Origin: Bisporella sp. PMI_857
Lineage: Eukaryota > Ascomycota > Leotiomycetes > Helotiales > Helotiaceae
Reading direction: 5' to 3'
Assembly (NCBI GenBank): GCA_021307315.1
Contig: JAJSPD010000073.1
Span: forward strand, 124,001 to 188,000
DNA: 64,000 nucleotides
A model generated the notes under the pieces. It did no database searches and was not told where the DNA came from. It was given only the letters and a program-made list of their open reading frames with translations. This document shows, piece after piece, positions 10,309 to 21,226 of the stretch (position 1 is the first letter of the stretch; each line of letters opens with the position of its first letter). The translations under genes were made by a program, and so were the position numbers.

Positions 10309-10713
10309 AAGAGCACCTTCCAACCTAGAAATTTAAGGATTTTATTCATGATAGTCCCAGATATTCGAATTAGTCCGCTTGTTTTTATTTTCGACCAACA
10401 CGTTTTGATTATCCCTATTGACATATCTTCCATCAACGCTCTGCTCTGCCTCGAGGCCCTTATAAAAAGGACAATTGAGTTCGTCATTTCTAGTCACACT
10501 CAAGCACCTAAAGCACAGTGCGAAGTCTGGTTATGGTATGCTCATCTAAATTTCATGAACACAAGACTTACCCTGCAGACAAGTATAACCCAACTTTCTC
10601 CGTATTCACATCGATCATAATTGAGCGGAGCTCTTTCACATATCCTACAAATTCTCTCTCCAACCCCACGATCCCATACCGCCTCTCCAAGCTTCACAAC
10701 CACGCTATATCCA
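10309..10713. other. Convergent 3' intergenic region
   Basis: Spacer between the 3' ends of the ZZ/DUF7514 gene and the DUF423 gene. It probably holds 3' untranslated sequence. Short frames here show no domain. Confidence 0.5.
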
Positions 10714-11159
10714 CTATCGAGGAATCGGTATCCTCCTGCCAAACGCCAACGCGGCCCAACCCCCAATCAAGCACAGCCCACCCAACGGCGTAACCGGACC
10801 CAGGGCCTTGAAGCGCTGAGGGTCAAGCGTCAACAGGTATATACTCCCGCTGAACATCGTCATGCCCGCCACGAACAAGCTTGCAGCGACGGTATTTTTC
10901 GGAGCCACGGCCGTGGTCAGGAGGAGCATGCCGCTGTGAATGAGCTGCGCGACCGGTCAGCACGATGGATAAATCCTGGGAAGGGGGAAGCAACGTTGCG
11001 TGCGCAGTGGAAGCTTACCTGATAATGAGCAGCGGTGTTCCAGTTCGCGATCCGGGCCGGGTCCACGATACGTTTCTTGAGACCGTGGGCCCCGAACGCG
11101 CCGAGCGTTACGCTTGCGGCGCCGTAGACGCAGCCGATGGTCCAGAAGGGGATTGGCAT
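10714..11159 (-). CDS. DUF423 family small membrane protein
   Basis: Two exons, 11159-11019 and 10944-10714, separated by a 74-nt intron, give 123 aa, the usual length for DUF423 (TMEM256/YgdD-like). The family signature is clear: GAFGAHGLKKR in the first helix region, then NTAAHYQ joined across the splice to LIHSGMLLLTT. Four hydrophobic segments are visible, ending with PLGGLCLIGGWAALAFG. It is therefore a small polytopic membrane protein. The biochemical role of the family is not established. Confidence 0.9.
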
Positions 11160-11936
11160 GACGAGGTCTAGTTGCGTGTGTTTGTGTGGTGGTTTTTGGG
11201 ACGGTGATGGGGGAGATGGAGGCGCTGAAGGTTTGATGGATAAGATTATTGGACGAGGCTCGGGACCTGGCCGGGTGTCGTGCCCACTTCCGCCCGATCG
11301 ACCCGCATCCTTATTGCTGCGCGGGATAGGGGCGAAGCGAGCTTGCGGAGCTATTTATGATTTGAAATTGTGATTTTGCGTTTCCTGTGTTTCTAATAAA
11401 GATTTTGACATGTTTTTGGTTGGGGCGATAGACAGGGGATATGAGCTTTAGGAAGTGTTTGAATTTTCTTTGTCAATGAACCTTGATTCCCGAGATAATG
11501 CTGTGCAGGAGAATGCAAAGGAACTTGCTACATGGATAGCTGGGCTCACCAAGGATGAGTCTAGTGGCTTGTAGCTGAGTGGACGATGGTCAATTGAAGG
11601 AATATGGAAAGTCATGCTGCGATGTGTAAAGGCTTGACGTCACAGAAATCGGGGAGAAAGTTACATTGACTTCGAATATCACAGTTGAGACATGAAAGCA
11701 TGGTCTACCAGACTGGAAGGTCCAAGCAAGTTAAACGTAACAAGAAGGTAGCTAGGGTCACTTAGAAACTATTTAGATTTATCCGATGAGACAATGTATT
11801 AGGCTATGTGCAGGGTCACGAGCCTATATCGAAGTGTCTGTGCAGGATTGCCACCACGTGCTGTGAGAACATACACAGATGATCAGACTGAGGTCTCACT
11901 TTCAAGTAAGCCTAATTCTATACCCCAAGAACTATA
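11160..11936. other. Intergenic region upstream of the DUF423 gene
   Basis: About 780 bp. The GC-rich first 200 bases are presumably the DUF423 promoter and leader. The rest is AT-rich with no frame, repeat or RNA that I can support, and ends at the 3' end of the hydrolase gene. Confidence 0.5.
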
Positions 11937-13046
11937 CTAGCCTCTGTCAACATCCTTCACAAATCGTGCAGCTTTACGAGCGATATCCTCCGCCTCTTTC
12001 GCAAATCCTAAGACGAGACCTGCCCCAAAGATATCATGTGGTGCATTCTCCGTCGCTAGGAACTCGACTTTGCTTCCTTTCTTTCGCATGGCATCTGCAA
12101 AGTACACATGGTCATCATACAACCCCTCTGATGTTCCAGTATGCACGAATATGGGCACCTCGCTGTGGAACTCGTTGCCCATGGGACTGAGATACGGATG
12201 CTTTCTTGACCAGCCTTTGGGAGTATAGCGTCTTGCACCCCAGTCCCCAAATTCGCCAAAGACGTAGTCGGTCTTGAGGTTGCGATGGCTATTGACCTTT
12301 GGGACGTCGATATCTAGGTCGACCCAGGGACTCCAGAGCAGAGCAGCTCTCGGCAGAGGCAGCGCGCCCCTTCCTTCGTCCTGGAGATACCGCACCAGAG
12401 TAATTGCAAGATTCCCGCCAGCCGAGTCACCTGAAAATATAACATTCTCAGGACGAACCTTGAGTATATTCAGCACGTAGGAGTAAGCTGTGAGACCGTC
12501 AATAATTGCCGCCGGAAAAGAAGAGTTTTCTTCAACGGCAAGGCGGTATTGTGGTTGAAGCACAGGACATCCCAAGGCTCTGCTCAGGATTTCCGGTCCG
12601 TAGCCACCTTCCATCTTTCTCGCGCCCCCAACAACATATGCACCGCCATGAAAGTGAATCGCCACCAGCTTAGGAATGGCATCAGCAGCTGGCGGGGCCG
12701 TATACCATACACCGCCAATCGTCACAGGGCGGATTGCTGGATTGCTAGTAAGCAAACCCCTCACCGGAGACTCGCCAGATGGAGGTTCTATTGCAATGAA
12801 CTGGTCTTTTTCACTTCCGGGATCCAATGATTTTGCAGTGCGATACTCTACTACAGTGACATATTTCCACCATATTGAAAAGATTGCCTTTCCCACTGCT
12901 TGGTGATAGGTCCAGTGCGGATTCTGGCGGGTCACTTTGGGAATGTAGTAAAGAAGGATAGCGAGGATGCGTGTTGGTAAACTAAGGATGGTGAATGTTG
13001 TGTATGCGATTTTGAATGGCTGATGGGTGAAAAGGGTGGCTGGCAT
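11937..13046 (-). CDS. Alpha/beta hydrolase fold-3 (HSL-type esterase/lipase)
   Basis: Single exon, 369 aa. An N-terminal hydrophobic stretch (residues about 12-35) could anchor it in a membrane. The oxyanion motif HGGAY is at residues 133-137, the nucleophile elbow GDSAGG has Ser208, and Asp311 or Asp312 (GLYDDH) and His337 (ENAPHDIF) complete a plausible catalytic triad. This is the hormone-sensitive-lipase layout, and in fungi such proteins are often annotated as steryl acetyl hydrolases or carboxylesterases. The substrate cannot be told from sequence. It is transcribed in the same direction as the oxygenase genes further along the window but is not obviously linked to them. Confidence 0.9.
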   Translation of the reverse strand: MPATLFTHQPFKIAYTTFTILSLPTRILAILLYYIPKVTRQNPHWTYHQAVGKAIFSIWWKYVTVVEYRTAKSLDPGSEKDQFIAIEPPSGESPVRGLLTSNPAIRPVTIGGVWYTAPPAADAIPKLVAIHFHGGAYVVGGARKMEGGYGPEILSRALGCPVLQPQYRLAVEENSSFPAAIIDGLTAYSYVLNILKVRPENVIFSGDSAGGNLAITLVRYLQDEGRGALPLPRAALLWSPWVDLDIDVPKVNSHRNLKTDYVFGEFGDWGARRYTPKGWSRKHPYLSPMGNEFHSEVPIFVHTGTSEGLYDDHVYFADAMRKKGSKVEFLATENAPHDIFGAGLVLGFAKEAEDIARKAARFVKDVDRG

Positions 13047-13360
13047 TATGAAATATAATGGGTACTGAATTGATGTGGAGTTGAATTATGCTGTACAATT
13101 ACTATTGATGTCGCTCTTTCATTATAATTCAGCTGAACTGGCGATTGAAGAGAATACAACACATTTAATGCCCAACCCAAATACAAATATCTTGCGATGA
13201 ACTCTCTGCTTTATATAGGAATATTCAAACTTGCCGAGGGACAACCTATCCCCCTCCCTGAGAAATATATACCACTGGTCCAGCAGCCGAAGCTTATTCT
13301 GCGCCACAAGATCTCACCCTTAGGCCATTTTTGGCAATGACCCATTAACCAATACAATAT

Positions 13361-16300
13361 CTAATCCAGAACAATCACCTTTCCATCATAATTTGGAAGC
13401 TTTCGTTTCGTGATGGGCGGAAGCATGCGATTTGTAGCATTTTCATTCGGTTCAAGAGGATTGACTTGTCGAGCCCTGACTTCTGGAAGAAGTTCATTGA
13501 CGGCAATGGATCCGATGTGTTGGAATTGCTCTCCAAGGATTCTCTTCAGAGCGGGCTGGCCAATGTCTTCAAGCTGCCTCCTCACGATATTGCACCGTTG
13601 GGTCCATTCCTTGTGAGCTTTCTTGTATTTGGCCCGAGTTTTTGTTAGGACCAATGTTAGAGCAGAACCTCCTTCTTTTACAGTGCGAAGATCAATATCT
13701 GCGCCATAGAGTTGATATTCGATATGCCTCCTCCTTTTCTCCGCTGCTTTGAATTTCCACGTTTGTGCATTGCGATCAATAAGAAATGAAATCAAAGCTG
13801 TACAATCTTTGCAACCTTCAAGAGAGCAGCTCCTTGGCTCCTGCCCCCAGTGACCGACGTGCGTAGGCTCTAGATCCACATATTGCACTATATGTGTACT
13901 TAATATAATGTAGAATAAATGTTTGTTGGTAGGAGTTTCAAGTGAGATACTTTTCCGTTTCGCCTTCTTCACTAGACTTGCCAAAGCAGGAACATATACG
14001 GCCATCAAAAGGTTGGATTTTACAAGGACATCATTCTTCTCGATCTGGCCAGCAATGCTTTCCAATTCAGAATAAAGTCCGAGTGCCTGGCAGGCAATAA
14101 TCAGATCCGCAAGGTTATCAATGTTGTTTGGATCAAGGTCTGGTGTCACATCCATGGTCGGCGGTTCACCTCTCCAGAACCTTACACCAGTCATAGGCTT
14201 TTTGACAGGTGCAACCAATTGCTGTAGTGTAAATTGTTCTGTAAGATCTGAGAGAATATCTTTGAAGATTGATTGAGTAACGTTCTCAGGGAGTTCTTTG
14301 TTTGCACCAACAGCATAAAGTCCTGTTATAAAGGCCATGGCGAATGATGTATGGTTTGAGTTGCTCTTTACGACTGGAAGTATCCTGCAACTCATTAGTA
14401 TTTATAAGAGAGCGGTTTGCGTTACATACTTGTCAAAGATCCTTTGTGGTGCAAATTGTTTTGCTATCGTGACCAGATATGCACCATCTTTAGCCGTTGG
14501 CGAAGGAATCGACAAAATAGCTTGGTCCGTCTCTGACTCGAGCCACTTCTCAAAGGCGGACAAATCAGCGTTGCTGGCCTTTGCTTCCTTTTCCAGTCCA
14601 CTTCGCAATTCTTTGATCATCTCTAGACGATCCGCGAGTTTGGTAATCGTTGCTGTGAGCAAACTTATCCTGTGACTGTATTAGTAGTCATTCCTTATTT
14701 TAGGTTGGAGAGTAGCACTAACTCTGGTAGGAGCGGCTCGAGCTCAAACCGGAATAATGCAGCCCCGACTAATCGAAACATCTCAGATGAGACTACACCA
14801 GAGCAAAGTTTGTAACCGCTCAAAAATATGTCCTTCCTTTTAAACTCAAGAGCGAGCTCCAGGACGAATCTTTGAGTATCTCCTGAGAATGGGGCAGGAT
14901 GCGATCCAGGATCGGCCTTCCAGGTTGTCATCTCTTGTATAATCATTTCTGATATCTGTCCCAACTCTTCCTGAGCGACGTCATTGGTCGCATCTCGACG
15001 CAGGTCTTTCGCGAGTCGATTAAGCCAAACTTTGACCTTGGGATTTTCTGGTTGCACGTGGTCTCCGTAGAACCTCCAATCAACATCATTAGCGTCCAGC
15101 GGTGGAGATGTGAGGAGGAATTGAATGCGATAAAGTTTTGGAACTATTACAGCCACCTAATTCGTAACATTAGCCGAACCTGTTTGAACAACCTCATAAA
15201 GCAGAATATTGTCTTACGGTTCGATTGTAGAAGTATGTTGCGTTTACACCTTCATTCCCAGTGTACTCAATATCATCATCATCAGGATCCATCTCTTTGA
15301 ACGGTTTATCGTTGATGAATTCATCCTCTGCAGTTGCAATATCTGTAGCAATTTTAGTCCCATCTAGATTTACTACCCTTTTAAGGCAAAGAGTAATTCT
15401 GTTATCTTCCTCAGAGAGAAATTCCAGACTGCCGTAGCCATAGCCGTCCTCGTCGCCATCCACAGCCCCAGAAACGACTCTTTGAAGACTAGCGAGATAC
15501 AATTCAAAGTCATATGTCTTGCACATATCCTTTAGATTCATGACGACTTGCTGATCATGTCCCTTTAGCCCATCGAACGACAGGCTTGCATCGGTATACT
15601 GATGCTCGAGAAGCCAAACAAGAGGCTTGGATGCTAACTTTCCTTTTAGTCTGACCTCCTTTCCCCATGAAGACAACAACATATCCAACTTGGCCACGCT
15701 TTTATTGGAACTCGCCCCGAGCTCTTTAGATCCGAGTTTTGTATGGATGAGATTGTATGTCAGAACAACTCGACGCCCGCTTTTTACAGGTTTAACCTCA
15801 TGCGTTACGTCAGAGAACCTAAGGAGTTGAGTTGGTAGATGTTCAAGCGCAATCGCACCGGTGCAACTTACCACGCAGCATAGGAACAGTCATATTTTGA
15901 ATACTTAGAGGATTCGAACACTTTCTGTTCGGTTCCGTGAGTAACTACAACTTCTCCCCCCTCGTGGCAAGATGGAAGAATAATGACAAGTGTGCCAAAC
16001 ATTCTTGGTGCTTTCTCGGAGCTTTATAGCGTTAGTATACGAGCTTTGGATCAAAGATTGTGTATACTCTTGGTGTGGTTTGAACATGGCGCCTTCATCG
16101 TAGAGCAACATCTTATAAAGCTCGGCTGTAACCCCTTTCCCAGTGGCATCAACCCCGAGTCCGGCGCTCACTTTTTTAACAACATCTTGCAAGAACGTAT
16201 TCCACTCTGGATTTCGGAGCTCGAAGTCGCCAGGAGAAAGTTGCCAGGTTTTCCTTACAGACTCATCAATAATAGTTTTTTCTCTTTTGCCAAACGGAGC

Positions 16301-16516
16301 CTGGTGGCTAGCACTAATCAGAGCCTCCGCATCACGGTCAGAGAGAGGTAAGCCAATATTGCCACCGTTTTTGAGATAAATTCCTGGATTTGGCGAGTTC
16401 TTCAATTGTTCGAATAATGCAAAAGAGCCCGGTGATTTGATGTTGGTAAAGCATTCTTGAAGGCTTTCGCGGAGAGTTACGGTGCTATAACGAGCCATAT
16501 TGCTTGTCGAGGACAT
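13361..16516 (-). CDS. 2OG-Fe(II) oxygenase (prolyl 4-hydroxylase-like), paralogue A
   Basis: Six exons: 16516-16068, 16021-15872, 15818-15218, 15156-14723, 14669-14430 and 14384-13361, all GT-AG and in phase, giving 965 aa. The dioxygenase domain occupies roughly residues 10-230. Iron ligands are His148 and Asp150 in FKPHQDSEKAPRMFGTLVI and distal His206 in FSDVTHEVKPVKSGRR, whose Arg should bind 2-oxoglutarate. This is the HxD...H facial triad. The remaining 740 or so residues are mostly helical and unassigned; they include a Cys cluster CSLEGCKDC at about 811-819 and end in PPITKRKLPNYDGKVIVLD. No signal peptide, so intracellular. Family knowledge suggests hydroxylation of protein or nucleic-acid substrates, but the target is unknown. 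The neighbour at 17390-20512 is a tandem paralogue with the same intron positions. Confidence 0.85.
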
Positions 16517-16539
16517 GTGTTGAGCTTTTGAAATGTTGC

Positions 16540-16599
16540 ACGCGTCGAGGTTTACGCGACGCGCTAATCTTCCCCTTTTCCATCAGACGAGGTCACGTG
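16540..16599. promoter_or_regulatory. Conserved promoter block of paralogue A
   Basis: An MCB-like ACGCGT (16540-16545), a second ACGCG in TTTACGCGACGCG, and a CACGTG E-box (16594-16599) lie 24-83 bp upstream of the start codon. The same order recurs upstream of paralogue B while the surrounding sequence has diverged, which suggests selection. The binding factors are inferred only. Confidence 0.45.
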
Positions 16600-16970
16600 T
16601 AGAGCATACGTTGCCTTTTACTCAAATCTGAGCTTTAGATTTGGAGAATTAGATTCATAAAAGTGTGATAGCCAGCTCATTAGAAAGAAGAAGATGGACT
16701 AGATCTAATTATGCATCGAGTGAGCGTACGGAAGCATTCTATCCGATTTGCAAGATCAATACTACCCAGTCTCCTTGGTGGTTCTCGACACAGAGTGCTA
16801 GAACAAAAGACACAATGAAGAGAATCACGAATAGTTTAAAGTGGAGAGGGAAGTAGCAACCTCACACCAATGATAAAAACACAGTGACAAGTGCCTGAAT
16901 TTGCAGCGCAAAGGCCTTGACATTCATTACGCTGCTCAACAGTCTACTAAGTCATCTTTGTCACTAACGT

Positions 16971-17226
16971 TCAGATTTTCGCAGCAACATTCTTAGTAAC
17001 CTCCCAATCAGTAGTACAATTTCCTTCTAATAGACATTTCTCCTCCAGTTGCATAGAACCAGATTTATGATCATGGAACCTATAAAAATGATCCTCGTAT
17101 CTTTTCCGTGGGTTCTCCATTAACTTGTACTTTTGCTCGTCGTCTTTCTTCCGCAGATCATCCGTATGCTTGTCTATAGACTTCTTCCCTTCCTCCCAAG
17201 CAGCTTCGGTAGGTTCGATTAATCTA
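16971..17226 (-). pseudogene. Small relic gene fragment, copy 1
   Basis: An open minus-strand stretch of about 85 codons with no start codon. It begins after an acceptor-like CCTAG and reads RLIEPTEAAWEEGKKSIDKH, continues as a charged region (DDLRKKDDEQKYKLMENPRK) and stops at TGA 16973-16971. Composition is charged and coil-like. It lies inside the tandem duplication; the second copy at 20960-21226 is frameshifted. I do not recognise the family. It may be a terminal exon of a lost gene. Confidence 0.45.
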
Positions 17227-17389
17227 TAAGGCTAGGCTAGGCTTGCCATAGTGACTGTTAGGGATACCCCTCCCTAAACCGAGGAGTTTTAGTGGTCCGC
17301 CCGACCGAAGCTTATTCTACACCGCAAATCTCACCCATGTAGCACTACTTGAAAGAGCTTATCCAACAATTGTTAACCATGTTTCGCTC

Positions 17390-20300
17390 TTAATCCAAGA
17401 CGATCACTTCGCTAGTATTTGGAATCTTTCGTTTAGTGATTGGCGGCAGCATACGGTTTGAAGCATCTCTGCTTTGTCCAAGAGGCGTCGCTCGATTGAT
17501 TTGTGGAAGAAGCTCAGCCACTGCGAACGAGCTGATGAGCTGATATTTGTCCCCAAGAATCCACTGCAGTACTGGGCCAATATCGTGTAGTTGCTGCCTC
17601 ACAACGGCACAACGCTGGGTCCAGTTCGCATGATCCGTATAAAACTGATGTTGTGATTTTGTCATGTACAATACTTTGGGTTTGCCTTCTAAGCGGCACT
17701 CGATATCAAAGTTTCGTCGGCGACATTGGTCCCACTCGATATGGTTCATTCTTGCAAGAGTCGCTTTGAAGCTCCAGTGTTGCTGCACTGGGTTCATGAG
17801 AAATTGATTGTACAGCGCGCAGTCGTTGCAATTATTCGTGCAGTGAACGGGGCTACGTGCCCAGTCCCGAGGTTGAAGAGGCTCATACCCTACATAGCTC
17901 GCGACGTGATTACCGAGTATTAAGAAAAAAAAACGTTGCAACACGGGACCGCCGAGAGATATGTGCTGCTGTTCCGCTTTTTTTACCAGTATACCCAAAG
18001 CAGGAAGATAGACACGCAACAAAAGCGAGGTAGAGATATCGTTGTGCTCGATTTTGTCCGTAATACGTTCCAGTTCAGAGTGAAGTCCCAGCTTGTAACA
18101 GGAAAGAAATATATCTGAGAGATTCTGAATATTTTGAGGATCGATATCGGGAATGGCTTCTATAGTAGGGACAACAGGGTTTGTATTTGGATATCCGTGT
18201 CGAATCACAGGTCCAGACGCGGTGGCAATTTTCTTGACCATATATGGTTCTAACAATGACTGTAGAGTAAAGCTCTCTGTCATATCACATAAAACATCCT
18301 TGAAAATGCTTTGAGCAATGCTCTCGGGGATTTCGCCGTTCGCACAGGCGGCCATATTTCCGGCCATGAACGCCATGGCAAACGGGGTTTGGTGCGAGTT
18401 TCTTTTCACAGCCGGCAGTATCCTAGATCTTGTTAGTATATAAGCATAAATTATATTTGACTTTCCATACTTATCAAATACAACTTGCGATGGCATTCCT
18501 TTCGCAATACTCGCTAAAATTGATCCATCTTTGTCGTTCAACAAAGACATGGTCAATATAGCTTGGTTCACCTCTGAGTCTAGCCAAATCTGATATATGG
18601 ATATGTTAACACCAGTTCTCTGGGATTCTGACTCTAAGCTCGCTCTCATTGCTCGTGTTACCAAGATCCGGTCTGAAAACTTGCTAATGGTGGCTATTTG
18701 TGCAGAAATCCTATGCCACTATTAGTCAGGTAACTAGGTATTAGTGAGGAGAGTTCACTGACTCTGGCAGTACTTGCTGCAGGTCGAATCGGAGCAGTGC
18801 TGTTCCAATTGATTGGAATAGCTCCGAAGACACCATACCAGCACAGATTTTAACCATATCTAAGAGTATATCTCGTCTGTCAAACTCTACTGCCATTGCA
18901 ACAATGAGAGTCTGGACTTGAGTAGGGACGGAAGAAGGACGATAGCCTGATCGAGCCCTCCAGGATGTCATGTTGTCTACCACCAACTTTGCCAGTTCGG
19001 TGAATTCCTTTTGCGCCGTTCGGTCCAGTGCATCTTGACGTAATTCTTTCACAAGTTGCTCAAGCCACAGCTTGATCTTCATACGCTCTGGTGCTACTGG
19101 TTGACTTCCGTATCCTTCGAAATCTTTGGATGTAGGAGCAACGAGATATTTAATGCGCTCACTTTTGGGAAGAATAACAACTACCTTTAGCTCAGTGTTA
19201 GTGTGTCTACGAAACATTCCAAGATATTGACTTACTGTCCTGTTATAAATTAGCGTGGCATGGACTCCTTCATTGCCAGTATATTCAACCTCTTCGTCAT
19301 CCGCCTCCATATTTTCAAAGGGGTCCTTGTTGATGAAAAATTCTTTCATCTCAATATCGACGTCCGAAGCTACATGTGATCCATTTAAAGTAACAACTCT
19401 TTGCAGTGAAAGCTCCTCTGATTCCAGATCTTCGATTTTGTGTCCGCCATACGAATAGCGCTCATCACCGAAATCGTCCCAGCCACCCTCCTCAACTCTC
19501 TCGAAACTAGCGAGATAGAGACTAAATCCATGGTTCTTACATGCATCTCGTAAGTAAGTGCAAACCAGTTGATCCTGCCCTTTAAGACCATCATATGACA
19601 AGCTTTCGTCCGTATATTCATGCTCGAGAAGCCAATACATTGGATGCCCATCTCTTTGATCCATATCAATTTCCGTCTTCCAGACAGAGAAAAGCCTACT
19701 CAGCTTTACCAATGACACATTCGAGTTCGCTCCAAGCTCTCTCGATCCTAGGCTCGTGTGCATGAGGTTGTAAGTGAGGACAAGGCGACGACCGGAACGA
19801 ACGGGCTTTACTTCGTGCGTTACGTCCGAGAACCTAGAAACTGTAGGTGAGTGAATATTCGAGATTGACTCAATAAAGACACTTACCACGCAGCATAAGA
19901 GCAGTCAAAATCAGAGCACGAAGACGACTGAAATACCATTGTTTGTCCTGCATGAGTTACATGCACCTCTCCTCCATCATGTTTTGAAGGTAGGATAATG
20001 ACTAAAGTCCCAAACATCCCGGGCGCTTTCTCAGAGCTTCAGCAATCAGCATGAATTTTCAAGTGCCAAATTTGGACTTACTCCTGATGCGGTTTAAACA
20101 TAGCCCCCTTATCATATAGCAACAACTTATACAGCTCCGCTGTGACACCTCTTCCAGTTGCATCTACTCCTAATCCAGCACTAACTTTTGTGACAATGCT
20201 CTGCAAAAATGGAATCCATGCCGGATTCTTCAATTGAAACTCATTGACCGAAAGCTGCCACGTCTTTCTGACTGTCTCATCAACGATAGTCTGTTCCCCT

Positions 20301-20512
20301 TTGCCGAATGGGGCCTGATGACTAGCAGCGATTAACGCCTCAGCATCACGATCCGACAGAGGTAAGCCAATTGTGCCACCATTGTTCAGGTATAAGCCGG
20401 GATTTGGAGCGTTATCAAGAGGCTCAGATTGGGCGTATGAACCTGGGGCTTTGATATTGGTGAGACATTCTTGGAGACCTTCGAAGAGATTTTCACTATT
20501 ATAGTTGGTCAT
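17390..20512 (-). CDS. 2OG-Fe(II) oxygenase (prolyl 4-hydroxylase-like), paralogue B
   Basis: Six exons: 20512-20082, 20036-19887, 19833-19236, 19184-18763, 18710-18471 and 18422-17390, giving 957 aa. All five intron positions and phases match paralogue A. Iron ligands are His142 and Asp144 (FKPHQDSEKAPGMFGTLVI) and His200 (FSDVTHEVKPVRSGRR). The C-terminal region is conserved with A, including the Cys cluster HCTNNCNDC and the terminal NRMLPPITKRKIP...VIVLD. Oddly, introns 3 (51 nt) and 5 (48 nt) are multiples of three and free of stops, so the unspliced sequence also reads in frame. I treat them as introns because the positions are homologous to paralogue A, where the corresponding introns cannot be translated through. 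Probably intracellular; substrate unknown. Confidence 0.85.
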
Positions 20513-20591
20513 GCTTAGTTACATATATACTGGTGCAGTAGTGTGCGTTAAATAGCCTTAAATCATAGAGTCAATAATTCTGAATTGACAC

Positions 20592-20641
20592 ACGCGTCGA
20601 GGTTCACGCGACACGCTAATCTTGTCAAACGAGGTCACGTG
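20592..20641. promoter_or_regulatory. Conserved promoter block of paralogue B
   Basis: ACGCGT (20592-20597), ACGCG in GGTTCACGCGACACG, and CACGTG (20636-20641) lie 80-129 bp upstream of the start codon, in the same order as in paralogue A. This block is better conserved than the leader that follows it. Confidence 0.45.
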
Positions 20642-20959
20642 TTGAGGATGACCTCCATTTTCCTCAATCCAAGCTCTAAACTGAGAAGTAGATCCATAAA
20701 ATGGTGATGGCAGGCTCATATGAAAGAAGATGACAACTCTAAGATTCTAGCTAAGCCTCAAGCACGTAAATACAAGCATTTTACCAGATTTACAAGATCG
20801 ATCCTCCTGTCCTTGTCCACGGATGTCCCTGCATATACACCAGAGACACGCTGAATAGAATTACAATGGGTGAAAATTGAATAATGAACGATATCATATG
20901 TGGCAAGTGTCCAAATTTGCTGCGTGAAGACTTTGACGTTCAACACATTGCTGAGCCGT

Positions 20960-21226
20960 CTCCTAAATTATCTATGTCACCAACGCGCAGAGCACAACTG
21001 TCCATAAACTTCGCATCAGCAGTACAATTTCCTTCTGATGTACGTTTCTCCTCCAGTTGCATAAAATCACCTCCCTAATCATGGTACATATGAAGATCAT
21101 CCTTGTCTCTCCTCCGCGCATCCTCCGCTATCTTATACTTTGGCTCGTCGTCTTCTGGGGGTCATCCGTATGCTTGTCTACAGACTTCTTTCCTTTCTCC
21201 CAAGTATCTTCGGTAGGCTCGATTAG
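20960..21226 (-). pseudogene. Small relic gene fragment, copy 2 (frameshifted)
   Basis: Counterpart of 16971-17226. The first 22 or so codons read LIEPTEDTWEKGKKSVDKHT, after which the frame is lost by a small indel near 21160 and stops follow. Later pieces (ATGCAACTGGAGGAGAAA) still align with copy 1. It is non-functional as it stands. Confidence 0.45.

Larger units (their letters stand above)
13235..17222. repeat. Tandem segmental duplication, copy 1
   Basis: This block and the next (about 17245-21226) align end to end with an offset of about 4.0 kb. Shared landmarks include CCGAAGCTTATTCT at 13287 / 17305, the whole oxygenase gene including intron positions, the ACGCGT...CACGTG promoter block, and GTACAATTTCCTTCT plus TCCGTATGCTTGTCTA in the relic gene near the far end. 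Divergence is substantial, so the duplication is not recent. Edges were estimated by eye to within a few tens of bases. Confidence 0.85.
17245..21226. repeat. Tandem segmental duplication, copy 2
   Basis: Second head-to-tail copy of the 4-kb unit, directly abutting copy 1. It contains oxygenase paralogue B, its promoter block and the frameshifted relic gene. Confidence 0.85.
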
